Origin: Kocuria rosea | GTDB lineage: Bacteria > Actinomycetota > Actinomycetes > Actinomycetales > Micrococcaceae | Length of the DNA: 32,857 nt | Assembly: GCF_023715525.1 (NCBI RefSeq) | Contig: NZ_JAMBOG010000030.1 | Coordinates: 1 to 32,857, forward strand | Direction: 5' to 3' | Shown: piece after piece, positions 6,882-15,070 of the stretch | Numbering within the stretch: the first letter of the stretch is position 1 | How the letters are laid out: the number at the start of each line of letters is the position of its first letter | Program-made: the position numbers and the translations under genes | The notes under the pieces: generated by a model | The model's input: the letters and a program-made list of their open reading frames with translations, nothing else | Told to the model about the DNA's origin: nothing | Database searches by the model: none

Positions 6882-7800
6882 CCTTCTAACACCTGGTCTC
6901 AGAACCTGATCAGTCGTTGCTCACAATCCGGCGAGGATTGACCATGCCTGCATGGCCACACGCAAGCATCAGTGGATGGTCGACGACCAGCTGTGGGAGC
7001 TGTTCTCCCCGCTCATCCCGCCCCAGCCACCGCCTCGAGGCCCGGGTGGTCGGCCGCGGATTGATGACCGGGCCGCCTTGGAGGACATTCTTTTCGTGTT
7101 GTACACCGGGTGCCGGTGGCGGGACCTGCCCCTGACGTTGGGTTGCGGGTCCTGGCACACCGCGTGACGGCGGCTGCGCGAGTGGCAGCAGGCCGAAGTG
7201 TGGGAGCAGCTGCACCGGGCCGTGCTCGAGGAGCTGTCCGAGGAGCAAATCCTCAACTGGTCCCGCGCCAGCATCTACTCGGTGTCCGTCCGTGCCAAAA
7301 GGGGGCGAGCTGACCGGCCCGAACCCCACCGACCGCGGCAAACCAGGGACGAAGTACCACCTGCTCACCGACCGCAATGGCCTGCCCCTGCACGTGCTCG
7401 CCTCAGCGGCCAACGCCCATGACAGCCGGCTCTTCGAGCCACTGCTGGAAACCAACCCCGGTGTGCGCGGCCGGAAAAGGCATCCCGGTAGGCCGCGCCG
7501 CCGACCGGAGAAGTTGCACGCGGACAAGGGGTACGACTACCGGCGGTGCCGCCGGTACCTGCATCGGCGGTGCATCAAGGTGCGGATCGCCCGTCGTGGG
7601 ATCGAGACCAAGACCCACCTGGGCCGGCACCGCTGGGTGGTGGAGCGCACCATCTCGTGGATGCTGGGGTTCAAGCGCCTCGGGGTGCGCTACGACCGCA
7701 CCGAGACCACGCTGCTGCCGTTGCTCCTACTCGCTGTCACGCTCATCAACTTCCGCCGACTACGCCGAGCCACCAAGTTATGAGACCAGGTGTAAGACGT
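6882..7800 (+). mobile_element. IS5-family insertion sequence, inactive
   Basis: The element is 919 bp. Its ends are imperfect inverted repeats (6882-6908 against 7774-7800, about 22 of 27 matching, with the shared core ACACCTGGTCTCA). It is flanked by the direct repeat CTTAG at 6877-6881 and 7801-7805, consistent with a target duplication, though five bases is short evidence. It encodes one transposase broken at three points. It lies between the hypothetical gene at 5955 and the APC permease, and ends 161 bases before the permease start. Confidence 0.8.
6952..7783 (+). pseudogene. IS5-family DDE transposase with nonsense, frameshift and catalytic-site damage
   Basis: From ATG 6952 the frame reads MATRKHQWMVDDQLWELFSP and then PRIDDRAALEDILFVLYTGC, typical of IS5-type transposases. 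It meets TGA at 7165-7167, where the family usually has the Trp of T-A-W-R-R-L. The same frame continues (RRLREWQQAEVWEQLHRA) to about 7300. An extra A in AAAAGGGGG (7297-7305) then shifts it, and the rest reads GGELTGPNPTDRGKPGTKYH in the next frame to TGA 7783. The first catalytic Asp (family D-S-V-S-V-R-A) is Tyr (TAC 7276-7278). The second Asp (HADKGYDY) and the Glu (VVERTISW) remain. Three independent lesions make it inactive. Confidence 0.9.
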
Positions 7801-7875
7801 CTTAGGCAATATTCCCTGTGGTCCCGCCTCTTCCCCCTCTTCAAACAAGGCGCCTCGAGGCAGTTCCGAGCACGT

Positions 7876-7918
7876 GCAATACCCGGGGGTATTGCCGCAG
7901 TCATTGCGGGAGTATGCT
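7876..7918 (+). promoter_or_regulatory. Palindrome and possible promoter upstream of the APC permease
   Basis: GCAATACCC (7876-7884), GG and GGGTATTGC (7887-7895) form a perfect 9-bp inverted repeat. Just downstream lie TTGCCG (7892-7897) and TATGCT (7913-7918) with a short 15-base spacer. The overlap of the palindrome with the -35 suggests an operator for a dimeric repressor. The repressor is not identified. Confidence 0.4.
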
Positions 7919-7961
7919 CCGGAAGCACTTGGTGGTTCCGCCCACTCTCCGGGGAGTTTCC

Positions 7962-9455
7962 ATGAGCGTCTTCAGGACCAAGTCCATCGAGCAGTCCATT
8001 CGTGACACCGAGGAACCCGAGCACGAGCTCAAGAAGAACCTGGGTGCCCTGGACCTGATCGTCTTCGGCGTGGGCGTGTCCATCGGCGCCGGCATCTTTG
8101 TCCTCACCGGTCAGGCCGCCGCCAGCCACGCCGGGCCTGGCATCGCGATCTCCTTCCTCATCGCCGGCGCCGCCTGCGCCCTGTCGGCCCTGTGCTACGC
8201 CGAGCTGGCCTCGGCCGTGCCGGTGGCCGGGTCCGCCTACACCTTTTCCTTCGCCACCCTGGGCGAGCTGATCGCCTGGATCATCGGCTGGGACCTGGTG
8301 CTGGAGTTCACCGTGGGAGCAGCCGCACTGGCCACTTCCTTCAGCCAGTACCTGGCCGTCATCCTCGCCAACACCCCCTTCGCCATCCCGGAAGCCCTCA
8401 CCTCGGCGGACAAGGGGATCATCAACCTGCCGGCGGGCCTGCTGATCCTCGGCCTCACGGCGGTGCTGGTGAGCGGGGTCAAGCTCTCCAGCCGCATCAA
8501 CCAGGTCGTGACCGCCATCAAGCTCGCCGTCGTGCTGCTGGTCATCGTCGTGGGCATCGGCTTCATCAACGTCGCCAACTGGTCCCCGTTCATCCCCCCG
8601 GCTCAGGGCACCAGCTCCGACGGGAACCCCGGGTTGCACACTCCGCTGATCCAGACCCTCTTCGGCATGGAACCCACCACCTTCGGCATCGGGGGGTTGT
8701 TCTCTGCTGCGGCGGTAGTGTTCTTCGCCTTCATCGGTTTCGACGTCATCGCCACCACGGCCGAGGAGACCAAGAACCCGCAGCGCAACCTGCCCATCGG
8801 CATCCTGGGATCGCTGGCCATTGTCACTGTCCTGTACATGGCGGTGTCCCTGGTGATCACCGGGATGCGGCCCTACACCGACATCGACCCGGCCGACGGC
8901 GCCCCGCTGGCCACCGCGTTCACCGCCGTGGGCGCCCCCTGGGTGGGCGGGATCATCGCTGCGGGCGCGTGCATCGGGCTCATCGTGGTCGCCATGATCC
9001 TCTTTCTGGGCCAGACCCGGGTGGGCTTCGCCATGGCCCGCGACGGCCTCCTGCCCGCGCCGCTGGCCCGGGTTCACCCCCGCTTCCGCACCCCGCACCG
9101 GATCACGATCATCGCCGGGATCGTCATCGCCGTGATAGCCACCTTCGTGCCGCTGACCACCCTGGCGGAGCTGGTCAACATCGGCACCCTCGCTGCCTTC
9201 GTCGTCGTCTCTTTGGGCGTCATTGTGCTGCGCCGGACCCGACCCGACCTCCCTCGGGCCTTCCGCGTGCCGTTCGTGCCCGTCATCCCGATCCTGGCGG
9301 TGCTCATCTGCCTGTACCTGATGCTCAACCTCACCGGAGGCACCTGGATCCGGTTCCTGGTGTGGATGGGGTTGGGCATCATCGTGTACTTCACCTACTC
9401 CCGCAAGCACAGCGTCCTGGCCCGGCGCGAACGAGAAGTCACCTCCAGGCAGTAG
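7962..9455 (+). CDS. APC-family amino acid permease
   Basis: A 497-residue integral membrane transporter of the amino acid-polyamine-organocation superfamily, most like the cationic amino acid transporter branch. The hallmark first-helix motif is present (GALDLIVFGVGVSIGAGIFV, with unwound G-x-G-I-F). It is followed by LCYAELASAVPVAGSAYTFS and FAFIGFDVIATTAEETKNPQ, the E-E-x-K-N-P-x-R motif of the family. About 12 membrane spans are visible. The start ATG 7962 has GGGGAG five bases upstream. The open frame reaches back to 7818, but those codons are non-family. The substrate is not predictable beyond an amino acid. A small membrane ORF follows at 9537. Confidence 0.93.
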   Translation: MSVFRTKSIEQSIRDTEEPEHELKKNLGALDLIVFGVGVSIGAGIFVLTGQAAASHAGPGIAISFLIAGAACALSALCYAELASAVPVAGSAYTFSFATLGELIAWIIGWDLVLEFTVGAAALATSFSQYLAVILANTPFAIPEALTSADKGIINLPAGLLILGLTAVLVSGVKLSSRINQVVTAIKLAVVLLVIVVGIGFINVANWSPFIPPAQGTSSDGNPGLHTPLIQTLFGMEPTTFGIGGLFSAAAVVFFAFIGFDVIATTAEETKNPQRNLPIGILGSLAIVTVLYMAVSLVITGMRPYTDIDPADGAPLATAFTAVGAPWVGGIIAAGACIGLIVVAMILFLGQTRVGFAMARDGLLPAPLARVHPRFRTPHRITIIAGIVIAVIATFVPLTTLAELVNIGTLAAFVVVSLGVIVLRRTRPDLPRAFRVPFVPVIPILAVLICLYLMLNLTGGTWIRFLVWMGLGIIVYFTYSRKHSVLARREREVTSRQ

Positions 9456-9472
9456 CCCCCCACCCGCCCCGA

Positions 9473-9496
9473 GGCACCACCGAACGAGGCGGTGCC
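9473..9496 (+). terminator. Weak hairpin after the permease
   Basis: GGCACCACC (9473-9481) can pair with GGCGGTGCC (9488-9496) with one mismatch and a six-base loop. It lies 18 bases after the permease stop and before the small ORF at 9537, so it may reduce rather than stop read-through. Confidence 0.35.
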
Positions 9497-9536
9497 AGAC
9501 GACTGAAGGGGGCGGCACCTGAAGAAGGAGTCAGTC

Positions 9537-9725
9537 ATGACCGGTGCGCTGGTCCTGGCACTGCCCGTGTTGGGGGTCTACACGATGATCGGGCGCCTGG
9601 CGATCCCGTCCCGCGAACGCCTGCCCCTGCGCGAGCTGGGGTGGGCCGGTTGGATCCACACCCTCCAGCGCGCCCTCACCGTCCTAGGCGACTGCGCCCA
9701 CCCCGGCAGCACAAGGCCCCTATGA
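9537..9725 (+). CDS. Small single-span membrane protein behind the permease
   Basis: The protein has 62 residues, beginning MTGALVLALPVLGVYTMIGR. The first 20 residues form a membrane span, and the rest is basic and soluble (RLAIPSRERLPLRELGWAGW). GAAGAAGGAG (9521-9530) gives a strong ribosome site six bases before the ATG, which is the main reason to accept it. It lies 81 bases after the permease and could be a small partner of it, or an independent stress peptide. No family is recognised. Confidence 0.5.
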   Translation: MTGALVLALPVLGVYTMIGRLAIPSRERLPLRELGWAGWIHTLQRALTVLGDCAHPGSTRPL

Positions 9726-10226
9726 GCTCGTGACACCGCCTCCGCCCACCCGCGCACACCCGCCCACGCCCGGCCCGCGCAGAAGCCATACCCAGTCGAT
9801 ACGCAGGACACCACCTGGAGACCACCGCAGGCAGGACACTCACTGCCGGGGCCAGACCACCAGCACGCACATGGGGCCACAGTGGGAGCCATTACGACGT
9901 CTCGCAACCACTCCGGTCATAACCCTGACCTTGCAAGACCATAAGGTAGGACACTATGCCTGGGCTCGAAGCACCTTTTCTCACAGGACTATGGACGGGA
10001 CGCCGCTGGAGTGCTTCGGAGCCTGCGACCGGCCCGGCGCACGGGGCGCATCCCAAGCGAGAGCACACCCACCGGTCAGCGGAACAACGACGGCAGGTAC
10101 TGCGGGTTCCGGTTCCTTCCACATGCCTTGCCTGGTGACACCATCGAGAGCGAGAGAGAGCAGCGGTCCGTTGTCGTCGCGGTTTTCCTCGATTGCTTCT
10201 ACGCCTAAGCGGGCACTGCTGCTGAG
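9726..10226. other. Gene-free stretch containing a MerR-like dyad
   Basis: No credible gene is visible. Near 9925-9958 there is CTGACC, then the interrupted dyad ACCTT-N10-AAGGT (9928-9947), then CACTATG. The arrangement resembles promoters of the MerR/CueR class, where ACCTT and AAGGT half-sites lie between a -35 and a -10 set 19 bases apart. ATG 9956 opens a 60-codon frame with no family match. No merR-like gene is visible nearby. Confidence 0.3.
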
Positions 10227-10288
10227 ACGGACCCCGGTCCTTCGACCGACCGCGTCGTGGCGCGGTCGGTCGAAGGACCGGGGTCCGT
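10227..10288. terminator. Perfect 28-bp hairpin terminator
   Basis: Arms 10227-10254 and 10261-10288 are exact reverse complements around a six-base loop (TCGTGG). The hairpin lies 16 bases after the malic enzyme stop codon on the minus strand and faces plus-strand transcription from the permease side, so it can terminate both. There is no T tract. Confidence 0.85.
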
Positions 10289-10304
10289 GGTGTGGTGGTA
10301 AGGC

Positions 10305-11486
10305 TCAGACGATGGCGGCCTGCCCGACGCAGGCGGCCACGGCGGCGGCCACAGCCGGGGCGACTCGGGGGTCCAAGGCCGAGGGCACGACGTAGCCGGC
10401 GGTCAGCCCGTCACCGGCGGCGATGGCGGCGATCGCCTTGGCGGCTCCCACCTTCATCTGCGCGGTGATCTTCGTGGCGCCGGCGTCCAGGGCCCCGCGG
10501 AAGATCCCGGGGAAGGCCAGCACGTTGTTGATCTGGTTCGGGAAGTCACTGCGCCCGGTGGCCACCACCGTGGCGTAGCGGGCGGCGACGTCGGGCATGA
10601 CCTCCGGGTCCGGGTTGGCCAAGGCGAACACGATCGCGTTCTCGGCCATCTCGGTGAGGTACTCCTCGGGGATCTTTCCTCCCGACACGCCCACGAAGAC
10701 GTCGGCGCCCTGCAGGGCGTCCTTGGGTCCCCCGATCAGCCCGCGCGGATTCGTGCGCACCGCGTAGCCGGCCTTGATCGCGTTGAGGTCGTCCCGTTCG
10801 CGGGAGACGATGCCGCGGGAGTCCAGCAGCACCACATCATGAATGCCCTGGGCCAGGAGGATCTCGGTGATGGCGATCCCGGCCGCCCCGGCCCCGGCGA
10901 TCACGACCTTCAACCCCGTCAGGTCCTTGCCCACCACGACCGCGGCGTTGAGCAGGGCGGCCAGCACCACCACGGCGGTGCCGTGCTGGTCGTCGTGCAT
11001 CACCGGGACGTCGAGTTCCTCGATGAGACGCTGCTCGATCTCAAAACACCGTGGGGCGGAGATGTCCTCGAGGTTCACCGCCCCGAAGGAGTGCCGCAGC
11101 AGCTTCACGGTGGCCACGATCTCCTCCACGTCCTGGGTGTCCAGCACGATGGGGATGGAGTCCAGCCCGCCGAAGGTCTTGAACAGGGCGGCCTTGCCCT
11201 CCATCACCGGCAGGGACGCGGCCGGGCCGATGTCGCCCAGGCCCAGCACCGCGGAGCCGTCGGAGACCACCGCCACCAGCCGGCCCGCCCAGGTGTGGGT
11301 GGCCGCCATCGCGGGGTCGGCGTGGATGGCCCGGGACACCTCGGCCACCCCGGGGGTGTAGGCAATGGACAGGTCCCGGCGGGTCACCAGGGCGGACTTG
11401 GAGATCACCGAGAGCTTCCCGCCCTCATGCTTGGCGAAGATCTCCTCGGAGGTGATCGGGGCGGACTGCTCGTTCTGGTCAGACAT
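10305..11486 (-). CDS. NAD(P)-dependent malic enzyme
   Basis: This 393-residue cytosolic enzyme decarboxylates malate to pyruvate with reduction of NAD or NADP. Its length matches the short bacterial form without a phosphotransacetylase tail. Visible features are the catalytic Tyr in AYTPGVAEV (Y43), the catalytic Lys in PVMEGKAALFK (K98), metal ligands in NLEDI (E140, D141) and DDQHGT (D165, D166), the dinucleotide loop GAGAAG at 198-203, and the C-terminal SDFPNQINNVLAFPG. The start has GGAGAG about four bases upstream. It is downstream of and co-oriented with the GntP-type permease (92-base gap), so the two may be co-transcribed for use of an organic acid. Cofactor preference cannot be read here. 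Confidence 0.95.
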   Translation of the reverse strand: MSDQNEQSAPITSEEIFAKHEGGKLSVISKSALVTRRDLSIAYTPGVAEVSRAIHADPAMAATHTWAGRLVAVVSDGSAVLGLGDIGPAASLPVMEGKAALFKTFGGLDSIPIVLDTQDVEEIVATVKLLRHSFGAVNLEDISAPRCFEIEQRLIEELDVPVMHDDQHGTAVVVLAALLNAAVVVGKDLTGLKVVIAGAGAAGIAITEILLAQGIHDVVLLDSRGIVSRERDDLNAIKAGYAVRTNPRGLIGGPKDALQGADVFVGVSGGKIPEEYLTEMAENAIVFALANPDPEVMPDVAARYATVVATGRSDFPNQINNVLAFPGIFRGALDAGATKITAQMKVGAAKAIAAIAAGDGLTAGYVVPSALDPRVAPAVAAAVAACVGQAAIV

Positions 11487-11578
11487 GTGCTCTCCTCGTT
11501 GAGGGCGTCATAGGGTCCCCCCATTGTGCGACACCCATGAAACCGGCAGGTTACACGCCCGACATCCAGCCGACGCCC

Positions 11579-13048
11579 TCAGGCCTGCTCAGCGCCATCT
11601 CCTCTGGTCCCGCCCGGGGTGTTCAGCGCCGCCACGGTGATCGTGGCTTCTTCGAGGTCCTCGGAGAAATCCAGGAACCCGTCTGCGGCCACCACCGGCG
11701 TCCGCCCGGGCACAAGGGTGACGGCCATGACCATGGGCAGGGAGACCACCGAGGCGATGGAGGTGACCATGGTCAGGGTCTTGAAGCTGCCCTGGGTGGA
11801 GAGCCCGAGCAGGGACTTATACATCCAGAAGAAGTTGCTGTTGACCTGCAGGGCGAACATCGCCCCCGAGGCGATGGCCAGGCCGATGACGATCGGGGGA
11901 ACGTCGATCGACCCGAGCACCGGACCGATGATCCCGGCGGCCGCGATGGCCGCCACCGACACCGAGCCGATCGCCAGGTGCAGCACGGCGGCGATCAGCC
12001 AGGCGAGCAGGATGCTCAGGACCACCGGGGCCCCGGCCTCGGCGGAGAAGAGCCCGGCCAGGGTCTCGTCGAGGCCGGTCTCCCCGATGACCGCCCCCAG
12101 GGACCCGCCGATGCCGGTGATGAGCAGGATCGCCCCGGTGGTGTGGAACCCCTCACCCATCGCCTTGTCCGTGCCCTCCAGGCCCACGGTGCGCCGGGCG
12201 AGCACGTAGGCCGCGAGCAGGCCGACGAAGAGCGCGAAACCGGCGTCGCCGAGGAAGGCGATGACGTCGTTGGAGAACCCGAGCAGCTCGGCGAAGGCGC
12301 CGAAGGCAATCAGCACCAGCGGCACGAGGATCGGCAGCAGACTCACGAACAGGGAGGGCGTGCCGGTGTCGTCGTGGACCAGCTCGGTGCTCTCCAGCTC
12401 GACCATGGCCTCATCGACCTCCTCGTCCTTGGCCGGGTTCCAGTAGCGGGTACGCAGCAGCTGCCGGAAGATCAGCGTGGTCACCAGCGCGGTCACCGGA
12501 CCCAGCACGAGCCCGTAGAGCAACCAGGTGCCCAGCGGGATCTCCAGCAGGCCCGCGATGGAGATCGCCGCCAGTCCCGGGATCACGAAGACGTAGCCGG
12601 CGAAGATCCCGGTGCCCAGCGCCCCGGCCATGTGCGGCAGACCGGTGCGGCCGATGAAGGGCGCAGTCGAGCGCGCCACCGGGGAGGCCAGCACAACCTG
12701 GACGTCCACGTAGATCGAGGGGAAGATCGTGGCCATCGCCGCCGTGAGCGCGTACGGGAGCCGGCGCGCGCCGACACCGTTGACTAACAGGGCCACCATC
12801 TTCCGGAAGGCGCCCATCGCGTGGAGCAGCGCCCCGATGAGCACCCCGAAGCCGATGAGCAGCCCGACCTCGGCCATGATCTCCCCGAACCCGGTGGCGA
12901 TCGCTACGGCGGTGGCCGTAAAACCCACACCGGTGGCGATACCGAGATACAGCGAGCCCAGGATCAAGGAGATCACCGGGTCGACTTTGACCTTGATGAT
13001 GAGCACGATGATGAGCACGATGGCTATCGCGGTGTGAAGGATGATCAT
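11579..13048 (-). CDS. GntP-family gluconate/carboxylate permease
   Basis: A 489-residue integral membrane protein with about 12-14 hydrophobic segments. MIILHTAIAIVLIIVLIIKV opens the first span. GFGVLIGALLHAMGAFRKMV, FPSIYVDVQVVLASPVARST and NSNFFWMYKSLLGLSTQGSF are typical of the gluconate:H+ symporter (GntP) family, which also takes hydroxy- and keto-acids. A hydrophilic loop near residues 210-230 is rich in acidic residues. The ATG at 13048 has GGCAGGAG six bases upstream. Followed by malic enzyme, it may bring in an acid that feeds malate, but the substrate is unknown. Confidence 0.88.
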   Translation of the reverse strand: MIILHTAIAIVLIIVLIIKVKVDPVISLILGSLYLGIATGVGFTATAVAIATGFGEIMAEVGLLIGFGVLIGALLHAMGAFRKMVALLVNGVGARRLPYALTAAMATIFPSIYVDVQVVLASPVARSTAPFIGRTGLPHMAGALGTGIFAGYVFVIPGLAAISIAGLLEIPLGTWLLYGLVLGPVTALVTTLIFRQLLRTRYWNPAKDEEVDEAMVELESTELVHDDTGTPSLFVSLLPILVPLVLIAFGAFAELLGFSNDVIAFLGDAGFALFVGLLAAYVLARRTVGLEGTDKAMGEGFHTTGAILLITGIGGSLGAVIGETGLDETLAGLFSAEAGAPVVLSILLAWLIAAVLHLAIGSVSVAAIAAAGIIGPVLGSIDVPPIVIGLAIASGAMFALQVNSNFFWMYKSLLGLSTQGSFKTLTMVTSIASVVSLPMVMAVTLVPGRTPVVAADGFLDFSEDLEEATITVAALNTPGGTRGDGAEQA

Positions 13049-13300
13049 GGGGTGCTCCTGCCGGTAAGAGAGGTGGCGGAGTCATCGCGCACCGTCGCCA
13101 TGACGTCTCCTGCACGCCACCGTGACCAGGATCCGCCGTGCCGCCCTCAACGCCATGCTCGCCGTTGAGGTCCATCCGAACACACCGGGTGCTTGTGCGA
13201 AAGCAGGCACCGGGTTCCACGCCGTAGCCCCCTCGGTGTGACGTGGACCAAGCGCACCTGGACGGCTCCCGTCCAACCACGACGGGGCGCAAGGTGGGTA

Positions 13301-13675
13301 CTACCCCCAAGCAAGGGGAAGCAGCACAGCAATCCCGGTGAGCAGGGCTCCGGCCCCGAGCAACCACCAAATACTGCGGTAGGGGGCGATCAGGGTCCAC
13401 TGCTCGGGGCGGCGGGCGTGGTAGTAGATGGTCACCTCGGCTCCCGGTGCCGGTGCGCACGTCGGTGGGTGGGGCCAGGGCTCCTCGTGGAGATCCCTGC
13501 GGGTGTGCCAGCGTAGGTAGTGCCCCCCGCCGTCGAGGACGTGGATCGCCTTCGTCTTGTGCCACCGAACGTAGAAGCAACGGATGAGCACTCCCGCGCC
13601 CAGCAGGGCCAGGCCGATGGTGGCGGATGTCCCGCCGAGCACCTCGACCAGTGCTGTTGCGCTGAGCCCTGTCAC
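13301..13675 (-). CDS. DUF3592-like membrane protein
   Basis: The protein has 124 residues with two membrane spans, one near residues 14-34 (GTSATIGLALLGAGVLIRCF) and one at the C-terminus (WWLLGAGALLTGIAVLLPLA). Between them lies an extracytoplasmic beta-rich segment containing APGAEVTIYYHARRPEQWTL, the usual V-x-V-x-Y-x-P-x-x-P-like strand of DUF3592 proteins. Function is unknown in the family. The start is GTG 13675, with a TAGACT box eight bases upstream and no ribosome site. It is co-oriented with the GntP gene but 252 bases away, so probably a separate unit. Confidence 0.75.
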   Translation of the reverse strand: MTGLSATALVEVLGGTSATIGLALLGAGVLIRCFYVRWHKTKAIHVLDGGGHYLRWHTRRDLHEEPWPHPPTCAPAPGAEVTIYYHARRPEQWTLIAPYRSIWWLLGAGALLTGIAVLLPLAWG

Positions 13676-13683
13676 GGGGCCCG

Positions 13684-13689
13684 AGTCTA
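13684..13689 (-). promoter_or_regulatory. -10 box TAGACT, nearly leaderless
   Basis: On the minus strand TAGACT is followed by eight bases and then GTG 13675, implying a leader of only one or two bases. It is a looser variant of the six-base spacing seen elsewhere in the window. Confidence 0.45.
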
Positions 13690-13931
13690 GTGCGCAACCC
13701 CGGACAACTCGTCGGGCAGATCCGCGACGACAGCCGCAAACTCAAAACCGGCTGACACACCTCCCCTCATGCCCAGAGCCCCGGCCTCCATCAAGAGGCC
13801 AGGGCCCCTCCCTTCACTCCGCCACGACACGTCCGGAAATCGCTACCTGTCTCGCAACCAAAACGTCTCGCATCCCTGATGCTTGAGAGACGCCATGGCC
13901 CAACTGGCAACCAGTAACCCAAGGCACCCAC

Positions 13932-13960
13932 TTGCCATTATGGAAAGTGGTTGCTGTGAT
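13932..13960 (+). promoter_or_regulatory. Candidate promoter of the membrane protein/regulator pair
   Basis: TTGCCA (13932-13937), 17 bases and TGTGAT (13955-13960) lie 33 bases before ATG 13994. The -10 box is imperfect. Confidence 0.35.
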
Positions 13961-13993
13961 GGAGTCACACGCCACCTCGACCAGGAGGACTCC

Positions 13994-14437
13994 ATGAGCC
14001 ACCACGCCACCCCCGACCAGGCCCGTCAGCAGCTGGCCACCATCCAAGCCCGCACCTTGGACACCTCCCGCGACCGGGCGGTGCACGCCGGGGCGACGGC
14101 GGTGTTCGGGGTGGCCACGGCCCTCTACATGGCCGCGCAGAACATCCTGGACGACTGGGTCAGCTACACCGTGCGCACCGCCGTGTTCGCAGCCGTTTGG
14201 TTGGTGACGGTGTGGTGGATCGAGCGGGTGGCGCGCACCGTGCCGCGCCGGGCCAAGGCCTGGTCGCGGGGCGGGATCGTGGCCTCCTTCGTGCTGACGC
14301 TGACCGTGGTGCTGCCCTGGCTGAACTTCTCCGCCCAGACCTCCCCCAACACCTGGCCCATGGTCGCCGCCGGGGCCGCCGTCGCCGCCACCCCCGCCCT
14401 GGCGGCCGCGGCCGTGATCCGCTGGAGGTCGAAGTGA
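13994..14437 (+). CDS. Small multi-span membrane protein
   Basis: The protein has 147 residues. The ATG at 13994 has AGGAGG six bases upstream. The open frame extends to 13883, but the strong ribosome site decides the start. After a polar N-terminus of about 30 residues there are four membrane spans: ATAVFGVATALYMAAQNI, AVFAAVWLVTVWWIERV, IVASFVLTLTVVLPWLNF and MVAAGAAVAATPALAAAAVI. Its stop overlaps the start of a winged-helix regulator (GTGA). Pairing of a small membrane protein with such a regulator is common in actinobacteria, and its role is generally unknown. Confidence 0.8.
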   Translation: MSHHATPDQARQQLATIQARTLDTSRDRAVHAGATAVFGVATALYMAAQNILDDWVSYTVRTAVFAAVWLVTVWWIERVARTVPRRAKAWSRGGIVASFVLTLTVVLPWLNFSAQTSPNTWPMVAAGAAVAATPALAAAAVIRWRSK

Positions 14438-14745
14438 GCACCACCGAAGGACAGCACGCCCGGCACCGCCTGGATGAGCTCATCCACGCCCCGGTGCGCC
14501 TGAGCATCGTCGCGGCCCTGGCCCAGGTCGACGAGGCCGAGTTCGCCCGGGTGCGCGATGCCATCGAGGTCTCCGACTCGGTGCTCTCCAAACAAGCCAC
14601 CCAACTGGAGGCCGCCGGCTACGTGAAGATCCGCAAAGGCTATGTCGGCAAACGCCCCCGCACCTGGCTGGCCCTCACCCCCACCGGGCGCACCGCCTAC
14701 ACCCGCCACCTCGAGGCCCTGCGCGCCATCGCCGAGGGCAGGTAG
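14434..14745 (+). CDS. Winged-helix transcriptional regulator (MarR/HTH_34-like)
   Basis: The protein has 103 residues from GTG 14434, overlapping the preceding stop by four bases. The fold is a single winged helix: HAPVRLSIVAALAQVDEAEF, recognition helix region VSDSVLSKQATQLEAAGYVK, and wing IRKGYVGKRPRTWLALTPTG, followed by a dimerisation helix. This is the pattern of short regulators of the HTH_34 type, which usually regulate a membrane protein or transporter made from the same transcript. It probably controls its own operon. No ligand site is visible. Confidence 0.85.
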   Translation: MSTTEGQHARHRLDELIHAPVRLSIVAALAQVDEAEFARVRDAIEVSDSVLSKQATQLEAAGYVKIRKGYVGKRPRTWLALTPTGRTAYTRHLEALRAIAEGR

Positions 14746-15058
14746 AAGTCCCGCCAGCCCCTCCGAGAGCAGTACGGGCCTACGCCGCTCACTGATCAGC
14801 CTCGAATGCCCCGCCATACTGCCTGACCACGCCGCGAGGGCCGAGCGCCTTCGCCCATCCCGCCCTTCGCCGGGACCAGGCGGAGACCTCCGCGGCATGA
14901 CAGGCACCGCCTCGGAGGCCACGCATCCGCCCGGCGGCAGACCAAGGTGCCGGTGACGCTATGTCGTCTCGTGGAGAGCGAGCCGGGGCGGCCCGGAAGA
15001 GCAATGTGAGCATCGTGCGGTGGCCCCGCTGCTGAGCACTTCGATCAGGCCGGGTCAC
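14746..15058. other. Gene-free stretch
   Basis: I see no gene, RNA or convincing hairpin between the regulator stop and the -10 box at 15059. Confidence 0.5.
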
Positions 15059-15064
15059 TAGGGT
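15059..15064 (+). promoter_or_regulatory. -10 box TAGGGT of a leaderless transcript
   Basis: TAGGGT is followed by six bases (GAGTCC) and GTG 15071. No ribosome site is present. The geometry is the same as at four other protein starts in the window. Confidence 0.6.
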
Positions 15065-15070
15065 GAGTCC

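Noticed and set aside
7746-9518. A 590-codon minus-strand frame across the permease
   Set aside because: Its Asp/Gly/His/Gln-rich composition is typical of antisense frames at high GC. The plus-strand permease has clear family motifs.
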